DNA of 39,216 bases from an uncultured Mycoplasmatota bacterium (GTDB taxonomy: Bacteria > Bacillota_I > Bacilli_A > RF39 > UBA660). Where the stretch lies: contig CAMNSB010000005.1 of the NCBI GenBank assembly GCA_946554325.1, positions 1-39,216 on the forward strand, read 5' to 3'. The notes under the pieces are model-generated. The model ran no database searches. It was not told where the DNA came from and saw nothing but the letters and a program-made list of their open reading frames with translations. A program made the translations under genes and the position numbers. Below, in pieces: positions 9,083 to 17,114 of the stretch (within the stretch, counting starts at the first letter, position 1; every line of letters starts with the position of its first letter).

Positions 9083-10283
9083 AAATAAATACAAAAACAA
9101 GAAAAAAGAAGTAACCACAGTAGTAAAGGATAAGCAACCTATAACAAGTGAAATAATGAAACAACCAACACCACCAATAGTAAAAACAGTGGAGCAAGTT
9201 GTAAAGCCTGTTGAACAGCCTGTAAAACCAGTAGAACCTATTGTAAAAAAACAAGAAGAAATCGAAATAATCGAAGTAATCGGAGAAGAAAAAGAAAAAA
9301 AGGGAAGTGTTGAAATGCAGGAGAAAGTAGTAGAACAACAAGCAAAAAGCCCAGTGACATATCAATCAGTAAATAACCAAATACCAAATCAACAAGTAAA
9401 ACCAGTACAACAAGTACCACAACCAGTAAATAACCAAATACCAAGTCAACAAGTAAAACCAGTACAACAAGTACCACAACCAGTAAAAAAAGAAGAACCA
9501 ATACTAGTACAGCCTTTAGTTTATCAACAAGTAGAGGCGACAGTACCAAAAGTACAACAAGTAACAGAAATAAAAAAGGCACCAATCTATAATCCAGAAG
9601 TAAAAAAAGTAGATTTGCTAATAACAAAAAATCCTAAATCATCATTTAGTGAAGCAATCAAATCAGTAAGAACAAATTTACAATTTGCAAGTGTAGATAA
9701 AGAAATTAAAATCATTCTAGTATCATCCCCTGAACCAGGAGATGGAAAAAGCTTAATTTCTTCCAATTTAGCAGGAGCTTATGCTCAAGAAAATAAAAAA
9801 GTTCTAATTATAGATTGTGATTTAAGAAAAGGTCGTCAAGCAGAAATATTTGGAATAAAAAAATATCCAACAACAGGATATACAAACTTAATTTTAAACT
9901 ATAGAAGAAATATAACAACCTTAGAAAACTATATCAATAAAACAGGTATTGCCAATGTAGATTTAATTCCAAATGGACCAACGCCACCAAATCCAATTGA
10001 ACTTCTATCATCACCTAAGAATAAAGAACTATTAGATGATTTAAAAACAAGATATGACGTAATTATTCTAGATTGTCCACCAGTTCTTGGGCTTAGTGAT
10101 GCACTAGTCATGACAAAATATAGTGATGCAAACATTATTGTAATATCAAAAGGAAAAACAAAAGTAGAATCCCTTGCAGAAGTAAAGAAAAGCTTTGAAA
10201 AAGTAAATAGTACCATCACAGGAGTCATTACCAATAAAGCAAAACGTAAACATAATAGTTATTATGGATACTATGGTGAATAA
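9066..10283 (+). CDS. cpsD: Tyrosine autokinase CpsD/Wze with unusually long Pro/Val/Gln-rich N-terminal linker
   Basis: BY-kinase that phosphorylates its own C-terminal tyrosines to control polysaccharide export and length. The track start (GTG 9057) is replaced by ATG 9066, which follows AGGTAGGTGA; this gives 405 residues. Residues 1-~190 are low complexity: a Lys/Arg-rich start, then VKPVEQPVKPVEP and a 19-residue tandem repeat (QIPNQQVKPVQQVPQPV). The kinase domain starts near 200 (SFSEAIKSVRTNLQF). Walker A is PEPGDGKSLISS (~220-232), Walker A' is LIIDCDLRKG and Walker B is VIILDCPP. The tyrosine cluster is SYYGYYGE at the C-terminus. Typical CpsD proteins are ~230-250 residues, so the N-terminal extension is the odd feature. 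Confidence 0.93.
   Translation: MGRKNKNKYKNKKKEVTTVVKDKQPITSEIMKQPTPPIVKTVEQVVKPVEQPVKPVEPIVKKQEEIEIIEVIGEEKEKKGSVEMQEKVVEQQAKSPVTYQSVNNQIPNQQVKPVQQVPQPVNNQIPSQQVKPVQQVPQPVKKEEPILVQPLVYQQVEATVPKVQQVTEIKKAPIYNPEVKKVDLLITKNPKSSFSEAIKSVRTNLQFASVDKEIKIILVSSPEPGDGKSLISSNLAGAYAQENKKVLIIDCDLRKGRQAEIFGIKKYPTTGYTNLILNYRRNITTLENYINKTGIANVDLIPNGPTPPNPIELLSSPKNKELLDDLKTRYDVIILDCPPVLGLSDALVMTKYSDANIIVISKGKTKVESLAEVKKSFEKVNSTITGVITNKAKRKHNSYYGYYGE
9368..9481 (+). repeat. 57-bp tandem repeat in the cpsD linker (2 units)
   Basis: Units begin at 9368 and 9425 (period 57 bp, 19 codons), each starting AGTAAATAACCAAATACCAA. They appear to differ by one base (AATCAACAAG against AGTCAACAAG), so the duplication is recent or homogenised. 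It encodes a proline/glutamine-rich segment of the linker. Copy number may vary between strains by slippage. Confidence 0.85.
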
Positions 10284-10285
10284 AA

Positions 10286-11011
10286 ATGAAAGATCTACAT
10301 TCTCACATTTTAATGGGAATAGATGATGGTAGCAAAGAACAAAAAGAAAGCTTAGAAATACTAAAAAAAGCCGAAAAAGAGGGAATTACAGACATTATGC
10401 TAACACCACACTATATTAAAAATACAAATTGGTCAGAAAATAATCTAGGAAAACAAAATAAATTAGCAGAATTAAAAGAAGAAATAATAAAAAACAATAT
10501 CAAAATAAACCTATATTTAGGAAACGAAGTCTATATTGATGAGGAAATTTTAAAACTAATCAAAGAAGGAGAAATAGCCACATTAAATGGCACTAGATAT
10601 ATCCTAATAGAACTTCCACTAATGAATGAACTGCAAAATACAAAAGAAATCTTATTTAACTTAGTAACCAACAATTATATTCCTATCATTGCCCATCCAG
10701 AACGATATCACTATATACAAACAAATCCAGAAAAAATAGAAGAGTATTTAGAAATGGGAGCATTACTCCAAGGAAATTATCAAAGTCTATTAGGAAAGTA
10801 CGGACAAAAAGCAAAAACAACATTAAAAATTTTATTAAAAAATAATAAAATTCAATTTCTAGCAAGTGATATTCATAGAAAGACGGATGAATATTACTTA
10901 AAGAAAACAAATAAAAAATTAGAAAAATTAATAAAGAATAAAAAGACGGTTGAAGACTTGTTAGATGGAAATTTTGAAAAAGTAATAAACAATGAAATAA
11001 TTTCTATCTAA
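10286..11011 (+). CDS. cpsB: PHP-family protein-tyrosine phosphatase CpsB/Wzh
   Basis: Metal-dependent phosphatase that removes phosphates from the CpsD tyrosine cluster. The 241 residues carry the PHP metal-site motifs: HSHILMGIDDG (residues ~5-15), LTPHY (~41), the E of GNEVYIDEE, IIAHPERYHYI (~134) and ASDIHRK (~194). It starts 3 bases after the cpsD stop with GGTGA upstream. The order CpsC-CpsD-CpsB differs from the pneumococcal order, in which CpsB comes first, but the set is complete. Confidence 0.93.
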   Translation: MKDLHSHILMGIDDGSKEQKESLEILKKAEKEGITDIMLTPHYIKNTNWSENNLGKQNKLAELKEEIIKNNIKINLYLGNEVYIDEEILKLIKEGEIATLNGTRYILIELPLMNELQNTKEILFNLVTNNYIPIIAHPERYHYIQTNPEKIEEYLEMGALLQGNYQSLLGKYGQKAKTTLKILLKNNKIQFLASDIHRKTDEYYLKKTNKKLEKLIKNKKTVEDLLDGNFEKVINNEIISI

Positions 11012-11035
11012 AGTATATATTTAGGGGGTTTATAT

Positions 11036-11716
11036 ATGTACAAGTACTTTAAAAGGACAATGGATATTGTCGTTAGTTTTATATTACTTATTTTTTGTAG
11101 TATTCCAATGATACTAGTTGCAATTGCAATCAAATTAGAAAGTAAGGGATCTGTCCTATTTAAACAAATAAGAACAGGTAAAGATGGAGAAGAATTTATG
11201 CTATATAAATTTAGAAGTATGACGCAGGATAATAATGTTTTAAACTTTAAAGAAGAAAATAAAATTACGAAAGTGGGAAACTTTATTCGTAAAACTTCTC
11301 TAGATGAATTACCACAACTAATAAATATCATAAAAGGGGATATGAGTTTAATAGGACCACGTCCATGGATTGTAGAATACGCACAAAATTTTACTAATTA
11401 CCAAAAGAAAAGATTAAAAGTTCGTCCTGGAATTACAGGACTTGCACAAGCAACTGGAAGAAATAATCTATCAATTTTTGAAAAAATAGAGTATGATATA
11501 GAGTATGTAGAACATTATTCCTTAATGGAAGATTTAAAAGTAATTGGAATGACAATGAAAACAGTATTATCTAAAGAAGGGGCAGACCTTTCCAAAGCAG
11601 GAGTACATGAAGAAATCGTTGCATTAAGAGAACATTGTTTATTTTCTACGAAAGATATGACAGGAGATTTTGAAGAAACAATTTACGAATCAGATAGCAA
11701 TTCTGTAATAGCATAA
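11036..11716 (+). CDS. Initiating undecaprenyl-phosphate phosphoglycosyltransferase (bacterial sugar transferase family)
   Basis: Transfers the first sugar-1-phosphate to undecaprenyl phosphate at the inner membrane face. The N-terminal reentrant or membrane helix follows KRTMDIVVSFILL. The catalytic core has GSVLFKQIRTGKDGEEFMLYKFRSM, TSLDELPQLINIIKGDMSLIGPRP and RPGITGLAQATGRN, all hallmarks of the small monotopic PglC/WbaP C-terminal class. The ~40-residue tail ending SNSVIA is acidic and not usual for the family. The RBS is AGGGGG. The sugar donor cannot be read from the sequence. Confidence 0.93.
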   Translation: MYKYFKRTMDIVVSFILLIFCSIPMILVAIAIKLESKGSVLFKQIRTGKDGEEFMLYKFRSMTQDNNVLNFKEENKITKVGNFIRKTSLDELPQLINIIKGDMSLIGPRPWIVEYAQNFTNYQKKRLKVRPGITGLAQATGRNNLSIFEKIEYDIEYVEHYSLMEDLKVIGMTMKTVLSKEGADLSKAGVHEEIVALREHCLFSTKDMTGDFEETIYESDSNSVIA

Positions 11717-11744
11717 AGAAAAAGAATAAAAAGGGTGTATTGAT

Positions 11745-12863
11745 ATGAAAAAAGTACTATTTACAGCAACCGTGGATTCTCATATATTAGCATTCCACGT
11801 GCCATATTTAAAATATTTTAAAGAACAAGGATACGAGGTTCATGTAGCTACAAATGGCAATGAAATAATTCCGTATTGTGATCAAAAACATATCATATCA
11901 TTTGAAAGAAGTCCTTATAAAATAAATAATTTAAGGGCTATTTCGCAGTTAAAGAAGATAATTGAAAAGGAAAATTTTAATATTATTCACACCCATACCC
12001 CAATGGGGAGTGTTGTAACACGACTAGCAGCACGAAAAATGCAAAAAAAAAGAAAAACAAGAGTCATTTATACTGCCCATGGTTTTCATTTTTATAAAGG
12101 TGCTAGTAAATTAAATTGGCTACTATTCTATCCTGTTGAAAAGTACTTGTCAAAATATACAGACACCTTAATTTTAATCAATAAAGAAGATTATAACCTT
12201 GCAAAGAAAAAATTTAAAAAGTGTAAGGATATAAAATATGTTCCAGGTGTTGGAATCAGTACCAAGAAGTTTGATATCAAAATAACGAAACAGCAAAAAA
12301 GTAATCTAAGAAAGGCACTAGGAATTGAAGAAACCGACTTTGTGATGATTTATCCAGCAGAGCTATCTAAAAGAAAAAATCAAGAGTGGTTAATTCATTC
12401 GTTGAAAGACTTTTTACACCAACAGGAAGACATCAAATTATTATTACCAGGAAGAGATAGCTTAAATGGAAAGATTGAACATTTAATAAAAGAAGAAAAA
12501 TTAGAAAACCAAGTTCTCCTACTAGGGTTTAGAAAAGATATTCCCCAACTTCTAAAGATATCAGATATCTCTATCTCAACTAGTAAACAAGAAGGACTTC
12601 CCGTTAATATCATGGAGGCAATGTATGTAGGAGTACCTTCTGTTGTAACTGATTGTAGAGGAAATAGAGATCTAATTGAAAATAATATCAATGGCTATAT
12701 TGTAGACCAACTAGATAAAAAACAGTTTGTTGAAAAAATCTCTATTTTATATCATAATAAAGAAAAAAGAGATGAACTACAAAAAGCAAGTAAAGAAAAA
12801 ATAAAGGAGTATCTATTAGATAACACAATGGTATATATGGAAAAAATATATAGAGGTGAATAG
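11745..12863 (+). CDS. Glycosyltransferase, GT4 family (capsule)
   Basis: Retaining GT-B glycosyltransferase that should extend the lipid-linked repeat unit. The N-terminal domain begins KKVLFTATVDSHILAFHVPYLKYFKEQGYEVHVAT and includes HTHTPMGSVVTRLAA and YTAHGFHFYKG. The C-terminal donor domain has FVMIYPAELSKRKNQ and the EX7E-type motif SKQEGLPVNIMEAMYVGVPSVVTDCRGNRDLI. At 372 residues it is full length. The closest described relatives I can name are EpsD-type enzymes, but donor and acceptor are unknown. Its end overlaps the RBS region of the next gene. Confidence 0.9.
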   Translation: MKKVLFTATVDSHILAFHVPYLKYFKEQGYEVHVATNGNEIIPYCDQKHIISFERSPYKINNLRAISQLKKIIEKENFNIIHTHTPMGSVVTRLAARKMQKKRKTRVIYTAHGFHFYKGASKLNWLLFYPVEKYLSKYTDTLILINKEDYNLAKKKFKKCKDIKYVPGVGISTKKFDIKITKQQKSNLRKALGIEETDFVMIYPAELSKRKNQEWLIHSLKDFLHQQEDIKLLLPGRDSLNGKIEHLIKEEKLENQVLLLGFRKDIPQLLKISDISISTSKQEGLPVNIMEAMYVGVPSVVTDCRGNRDLIENNINGYIVDQLDKKQFVEKISILYHNKEKRDELQKASKEKIKEYLLDNTMVYMEKIYRGE

Positions 12864-12867
12864 CATT

Positions 12868-14001
12868 ATGAGAAGAAAAATAAAGAAAATAACTAAAATG
12901 TTTCTCTGCTTTTTAAAATATATGTACTATTTGGCTTTCTGTAAAATAACAAAAGTAAATAATGATTCTATTTGGTTAATTTCAGAAAGAGGAAATGATG
13001 CAAGAGATAATTCCTATCATTTTTATAGATATATCAAAGAAAATCATCAAGATATTAATATAAAATATGTGATAGATAAAAAATCCAGTGATGCTAAGAA
13101 GATAAAGAAAGAAGATATCGTTGAATATGGAAGTAGAAAACATTATATTTACTTTTTAACAGCATCTAAATTAATTAGTACACATATTATGGGCTATTCT
13201 CCTGATATGAGTATCTTCTGGCGATTAGATAAATTAGGATGGTTAAAACTAAAAGGAAAGAAAATCATGTTACAACATGGTATTACTCAAAACTATTTAG
13301 CATTTATGTCTAAGAAAATTGCCAAACTAGATTTATTTATCTGTGGTGCTTATAAAGAATATGAGTATATTTTAAAAGAGTATGGGTATACAGAAAAAGA
13401 AGTAAAATATACAGGTTTTGCTAGATATGATAACCTAAAAAGTAAGGAAAAAAGACAGATTCTGGTCATGCCTACTTTTAGAAAATGGTTAAACTATACA
13501 GATGATTTTACAAGCTCTGAATACTTTAAAAAGTGGAATAGTTTTTTAAATCAAAAAGAATTATTAGCCTACTTAGAATCAAAGAATTTAGAATTAATTT
13601 TTTATCCTCATTATGAAATACAAAAATATCTATCACAGTTTAAAACTCCATCTAAGAGAATTATATTGGCCAGTTTTAAGGATTATGATGTACAAAAATT
13701 ACTCATTGAATCTAGTGTTTTAATCACCGATTACTCTAGTGTTTTCTTTGATTTTGCTTATATGAAAAAACCAGTGATCTACTATCAGTTTGACCTAAAA
13801 AAATTTAGAAAAGATCATTATCAACAAGGATTCTTCGATTATGATAAAATGGGTTTTGGTCCAGTATGTACAACAGAAAATAAGTTAATAAGTGCCTTAA
13901 AAAATATAGAAAATGATGATAATAGAAATGTAGATGAATTTTTTAAATATCATGATTTTCATAACTGTGAGAGGATTTATCAAGAAATAATAAAGTTATA
14001 A
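12868..14001 (+). CDS. CDP-glycerol:glycerophosphotransferase family protein (TagB/TagF-like)
   Basis: Likely transfers glycerol phosphate or a related polyol phosphate from a CDP donor onto the polysaccharide unit. The track start is GTG 12856; ATG 12868 is correctly spaced from GAGGTGA, giving 377 residues. Family motifs are IWLISERGNDARDNSYHFYRYI near the N-terminus, LQHGITQNYL, YTGFARYDNL, VMPTFRKWL and ITDYSSVFFDFAYMKKPVIYYQFD. The C-terminal part includes GFFDYDKMGFGPV. A first helix region (MFLCFLKYMYYLAF) may contact the membrane. Together with the LicD gene it suggests a phosphate-containing capsule; the actual group is not shown by sequence. Confidence 0.88.
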   Translation: MRRKIKKITKMFLCFLKYMYYLAFCKITKVNNDSIWLISERGNDARDNSYHFYRYIKENHQDINIKYVIDKKSSDAKKIKKEDIVEYGSRKHYIYFLTASKLISTHIMGYSPDMSIFWRLDKLGWLKLKGKKIMLQHGITQNYLAFMSKKIAKLDLFICGAYKEYEYILKEYGYTEKEVKYTGFARYDNLKSKEKRQILVMPTFRKWLNYTDDFTSSEYFKKWNSFLNQKELLAYLESKNLELIFYPHYEIQKYLSQFKTPSKRIILASFKDYDVQKLLIESSVLITDYSSVFFDFAYMKKPVIYYQFDLKKFRKDHYQQGFFDYDKMGFGPVCTTENKLISALKNIENDDNRNVDEFFKYHDFHNCERIYQEIIKL

Positions 14002-14020
14002 AAGAAAGGAAGAGAGGAAT

Positions 14021-15184
14021 ATGTCAATTATCTGCCTACTACTATTTATTGCATTTCCCATCATTGGGCTTCCTGTATACTTGGGATGCTATGTTTTTCA
14101 TTCAAACAAAAAAGGAATTCTATATTCTCTTTTAATAGGAGTGACACTTGGGTTTATTACATACTATTTTATACCACCACATGATTATGATTTATACCGC
14201 CATCAATTTATTGCTAGATATATTCATAATTTACCATTTGACCGTTTTTTAGCTTATTCCAAAGTAACAGAGTTAGAGTTTTTACCTCTTCTATATAGTT
14301 ACTTCATCTCATTTACTGAAAATTACAACTTATTACAATTCTTTATCGTCTCCCTAGGATATACATTAATGTTTTATATGATGTATGACTATCGGAAAAA
14401 GACAACGATATCAAATTTAAGTTTTATTTTAGTAGTTATCTTTAATATCTTTGGTTTTAATGCTCTATATTTTATTAGTGGACTCTATTACTATATTGCC
14501 ATCATTCTCTTCTCCTTTGCATTTTACAATGAATATACCAAAAAGGGGAATAAGTTCTTATCTTACTTTCTTTATGGATTAGTACTACTGATTCACGACT
14601 CCATGTTTTTCCCCGTTGTCATTTTATTGATATTTAAACTATTTAACAATAAACTAAATGTAAGATCACTAGGATTATGTATTTTAATCTTTGGTTTATC
14701 TTATTATGTAATTAGTGTTTTAAGTAGTGTAATAAACTTTGAATTATTTACTAAAGTAATCAATTTGTATAACCATTATATTAGTAATGACTACCGAATG
14801 AGAAAATTTTATAGTGGAACAATCTTTATTATTGAAATTACGAAGTTACTGTTAATACTGGCAACTATCTTTATGACCAAAAATAAAAAACCACTCAGCA
14901 AAGAAAATGGATTTATTATCCTATTAGCAGTATCTACTTTACTCATGATGCCAAAATCACTTGTTATGATTCGTTTTATCATGGGAGTTCAGTTAATTGG
15001 AATTGTGCCTTTAATGAATTATTATCAAAAGAATAAACTAACAGATATTAAATTGATTATGATCGCCATTTTATGTGCTTTAGGAATTCTTTACACACTT
15101 TATTTTTATAGAGTATTTAAAGATGAAAACTTCGGAAATTTAAAAATTTCAGATAGTATTGTGACGATATGGAAGAAGGAATAA
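14021..15184 (+). CDS. EpsG-like polysaccharide polymerase (Wzy role)
   Basis: A 387-residue integral membrane protein with about ten hydrophobic segments and a loop motif PPHDYDLYRHQF near residue 50, resembling the PP..D...H pattern of EpsG-family proteins. It starts with MSIICLLLFIAFPIIGLPVYLGCYVF after GGAAGAGAGG. In this operon no other gene fits the polymerase that joins repeat units outside the membrane, so Wzy is the assigned role. Wzy proteins diverge greatly, so the substrate is unknown. Confidence 0.8.
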   Translation: MSIICLLLFIAFPIIGLPVYLGCYVFHSNKKGILYSLLIGVTLGFITYYFIPPHDYDLYRHQFIARYIHNLPFDRFLAYSKVTELEFLPLLYSYFISFTENYNLLQFFIVSLGYTLMFYMMYDYRKKTTISNLSFILVVIFNIFGFNALYFISGLYYYIAIILFSFAFYNEYTKKGNKFLSYFLYGLVLLIHDSMFFPVVILLIFKLFNNKLNVRSLGLCILIFGLSYYVISVLSSVINFELFTKVINLYNHYISNDYRMRKFYSGTIFIIEITKLLLILATIFMTKNKKPLSKENGFIILLAVSTLLMMPKSLVMIRFIMGVQLIGIVPLMNYYQKNKLTDIKLIMIAILCALGILYTLYFYRVFKDENFGNLKISDSIVTIWKKE

Positions 15185-15186
15185 CG

Positions 15187-16269
15187 ATGAAAATATTATA
15201 TGTTAATAATACAATGAATATAGGAGGGATTGAATCCTTCTTAATGAATATTTTAAGAAATATAGAAAAAGAGAAATATGAAATTATATTTCTAACATAT
15301 AATGAGGAAACGTTTGATTATGAAGAAGAAATTAAGAAATTAGGAAGTAGAATCATTAGAATATCAAATCCTAATGATATATCGATTCTAGAACATATCA
15401 AACAGTTAACCAATGTGATGAAAGAAGAAAAACCAGATGTAGTACATTGTCATACCCATTTTAATAGTGCCTATGTGATGCTTGCCGCATATCGTGCCCA
15501 TATTAAGAAAAGAATTTGTCACTCACATTCTACTTATGCACTACTGGAAACGAGTAAAGTAAAAAAGGTAAAATGGATTATTTCAAGAATGATGATGAGA
15601 CTATTTGCAACAGATCAGATTGCCTGTAGTAAAGAAGCAGGAGTGGCACTCTATGGAAATACCAGTTTTAAAAAAATTACCAATGGAATTGATATGAAAA
15701 ATTATCAATATGATAAAAAGATACGAGCAAAGTATCGAAAAGAATGGAAAATAGATGATAAGACAGTGGTAATTGGTCATGTAGGAAGATTAGACTATCC
15801 CAAAAATCATCAGTTTTTAATAAAGATATATAAAGAGTACGCAAAGGAAAATCCCAATAGTTTATTAGTGCTAGTGGGGGATGGGCCACTAAAAAAAGAA
15901 ATAAAAAAGATTGTAAAAAAAAATAAGTTACAAGAAAAAGTAATGCTGCTTGGAAATCGAAATGATGTAAGTAAACTATTAAATGCCTTTGACCTATTTC
16001 TATTTCCATCCATTTATGAGGGACTACCAATGTCATTAGTAGAAGTACAAGCAAATGGTATTCCTGCACTCATTAGTGATAGTATCTCAAGTGAGATTAA
16101 ACTAACCCCATGTATTGAGTTTTTATCAATTAAGCAAAGTGAAAAAACTTGGGCTAAGAAACTAGCAAGTACCAGTGTAAAACGCATAGATACGAAAAAA
16201 ATAATGAAAGATAGTGAATATTCAATAGAAAGTACCATTCATGAATTATTAAAAATATATAAGAAATAG
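15187..16269 (+). CDS. Glycosyltransferase, GT4 family, EpsF-like (capsule)
   Basis: Second retaining GT-B enzyme of the operon. The track start 15169 lies inside the polymerase gene; ATG 15187 is preferred because AGAAGGA precedes it, leaving 2 bases after the polymerase stop and 360 residues. The N-terminus KILYVNNTMNIGGIESFLMNILRNI is typical of EpsF-type transferases. Other marks are HCHTHFNSAYVMLAAYRA, VVIGHVGRLDYPKNHQF (start of the donor domain), LLVLVGDGPLKKEI and the EX7E-type motif PSIYEGLPMSLVEVQANGIPALISD. Donor and acceptor cannot be deduced. Confidence 0.9.
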   Translation: MKILYVNNTMNIGGIESFLMNILRNIEKEKYEIIFLTYNEETFDYEEEIKKLGSRIIRISNPNDISILEHIKQLTNVMKEEKPDVVHCHTHFNSAYVMLAAYRAHIKKRICHSHSTYALLETSKVKKVKWIISRMMMRLFATDQIACSKEAGVALYGNTSFKKITNGIDMKNYQYDKKIRAKYRKEWKIDDKTVVIGHVGRLDYPKNHQFLIKIYKEYAKENPNSLLVLVGDGPLKKEIKKIVKKNKLQEKVMLLGNRNDVSKLLNAFDLFLFPSIYEGLPMSLVEVQANGIPALISDSISSEIKLTPCIEFLSIKQSEKTWAKKLASTSVKRIDTKKIMKDSEYSIESTIHELLKIYKK

Positions 16270-16298
16270 TAAAGAGCATCGGAAGGAGATGAGTCAAT

Positions 16299-17114
16299 AT
16301 GAAGTACTTAAAGCTAGAAGAAATACAACAAGAAGAAAAAAATATATTAAAAGAGACAATAGCTTTTTTAACAAAAAACAATATTCCTTATGCAATGTGT
16401 GGTGGAACCCTATTAGGTGCAGTAAGACATCAAGGCTTTATACCATGGGATGATGATATTGATATCTTTGTACCAAGGCCTGATTATGAAAAACTGATAT
16501 CTTTGTTAAAGAAGAATCAGAGGGTAGCAGGTTATAAAGCAACAGGGAGTATGTTAAAAAATAGCTATCACCCATTTATCAAAATAACAAATGAGAAAAT
16601 ATTGACTTATAATGACCGAATGGGCAATAATAAACAAATGAATTTATGGATTGACATTTTCCCAATTGATGGCTTACCAAAAGAAAAAGAGAAAACAGAA
16701 AAATTATATCAAAAAGTAAAATATGTGAGAAATCTATATATGTTGAAAACTTATAAATATGGCTACCTATTAAAAACAAATAATATCATAAAAGGAATAG
16801 TAAAAGGAATAGTAAAGACATTCTTAGTATTACTTCCATATAGTATTCTCTCCAAAAGATTAGATGATCTTTCTAAAACATATTCTTATGAGGAAGAAGA
16901 ATATGTTGGAGGTGTTTTATGGGGATATGGACCAAAAGAGAAAATGCCTAAGAAAGATGTTTTGTGGAAAGAATTTGATTTTTGTGATTTAAAGGTGATG
17001 GGACTAAAAAACTATCATCAATACCTAACCAATTTATACGGAGATTATATGAAATTGCCTCCAGAAGAAAAAAGAAAAACCCATGAGTTTATTGCTTGGA
17101 GAAATGAAAGATGA
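16299..17114 (+). CDS. LicD-family phosphotransferase
   Basis: Nucleotidyltransferase-fold enzyme that attaches a phosphodiester-linked group, such as phosphocholine, to surface glycans. The diagnostic motif is MCGGTLLGAVRHQGFIPWDDDIDIFVPR (residues ~28-55), with the DDDID metal ligands intact. The C-terminal part has DIFPIDGLP and a short hydrophobic segment (IVKGIVKTFLVLLPYSIL). The RBS GGAAGGAGATGA is strong. Its stop overlaps the flippase start (ATGA). LicD-like proteins in other loci also act on ribitol or mannose phosphates, so the transferred group is open. Confidence 0.92.
   Translation: MKYLKLEEIQQEEKNILKETIAFLTKNNIPYAMCGGTLLGAVRHQGFIPWDDDIDIFVPRPDYEKLISLLKKNQRVAGYKATGSMLKNSYHPFIKITNEKILTYNDRMGNNKQMNLWIDIFPIDGLPKEKEKTEKLYQKVKYVRNLYMLKTYKYGYLLKTNNIIKGIVKGIVKTFLVLLPYSILSKRLDDLSKTYSYEEEEYVGGVLWGYGPKEKMPKKDVLWKEFDFCDLKVMGLKNYHQYLTNLYGDYMKLPPEEKRKTHEFIAWRNER

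Noticed and set aside
9048-9627. Two minus-strand ORFs (105 and 129 aa) opposite cpsD
   Set aside because: They are Leu/Val/Phe-rich antisense shadows of the Pro/Gln/Lys-rich linker, without ribosome-binding sites.
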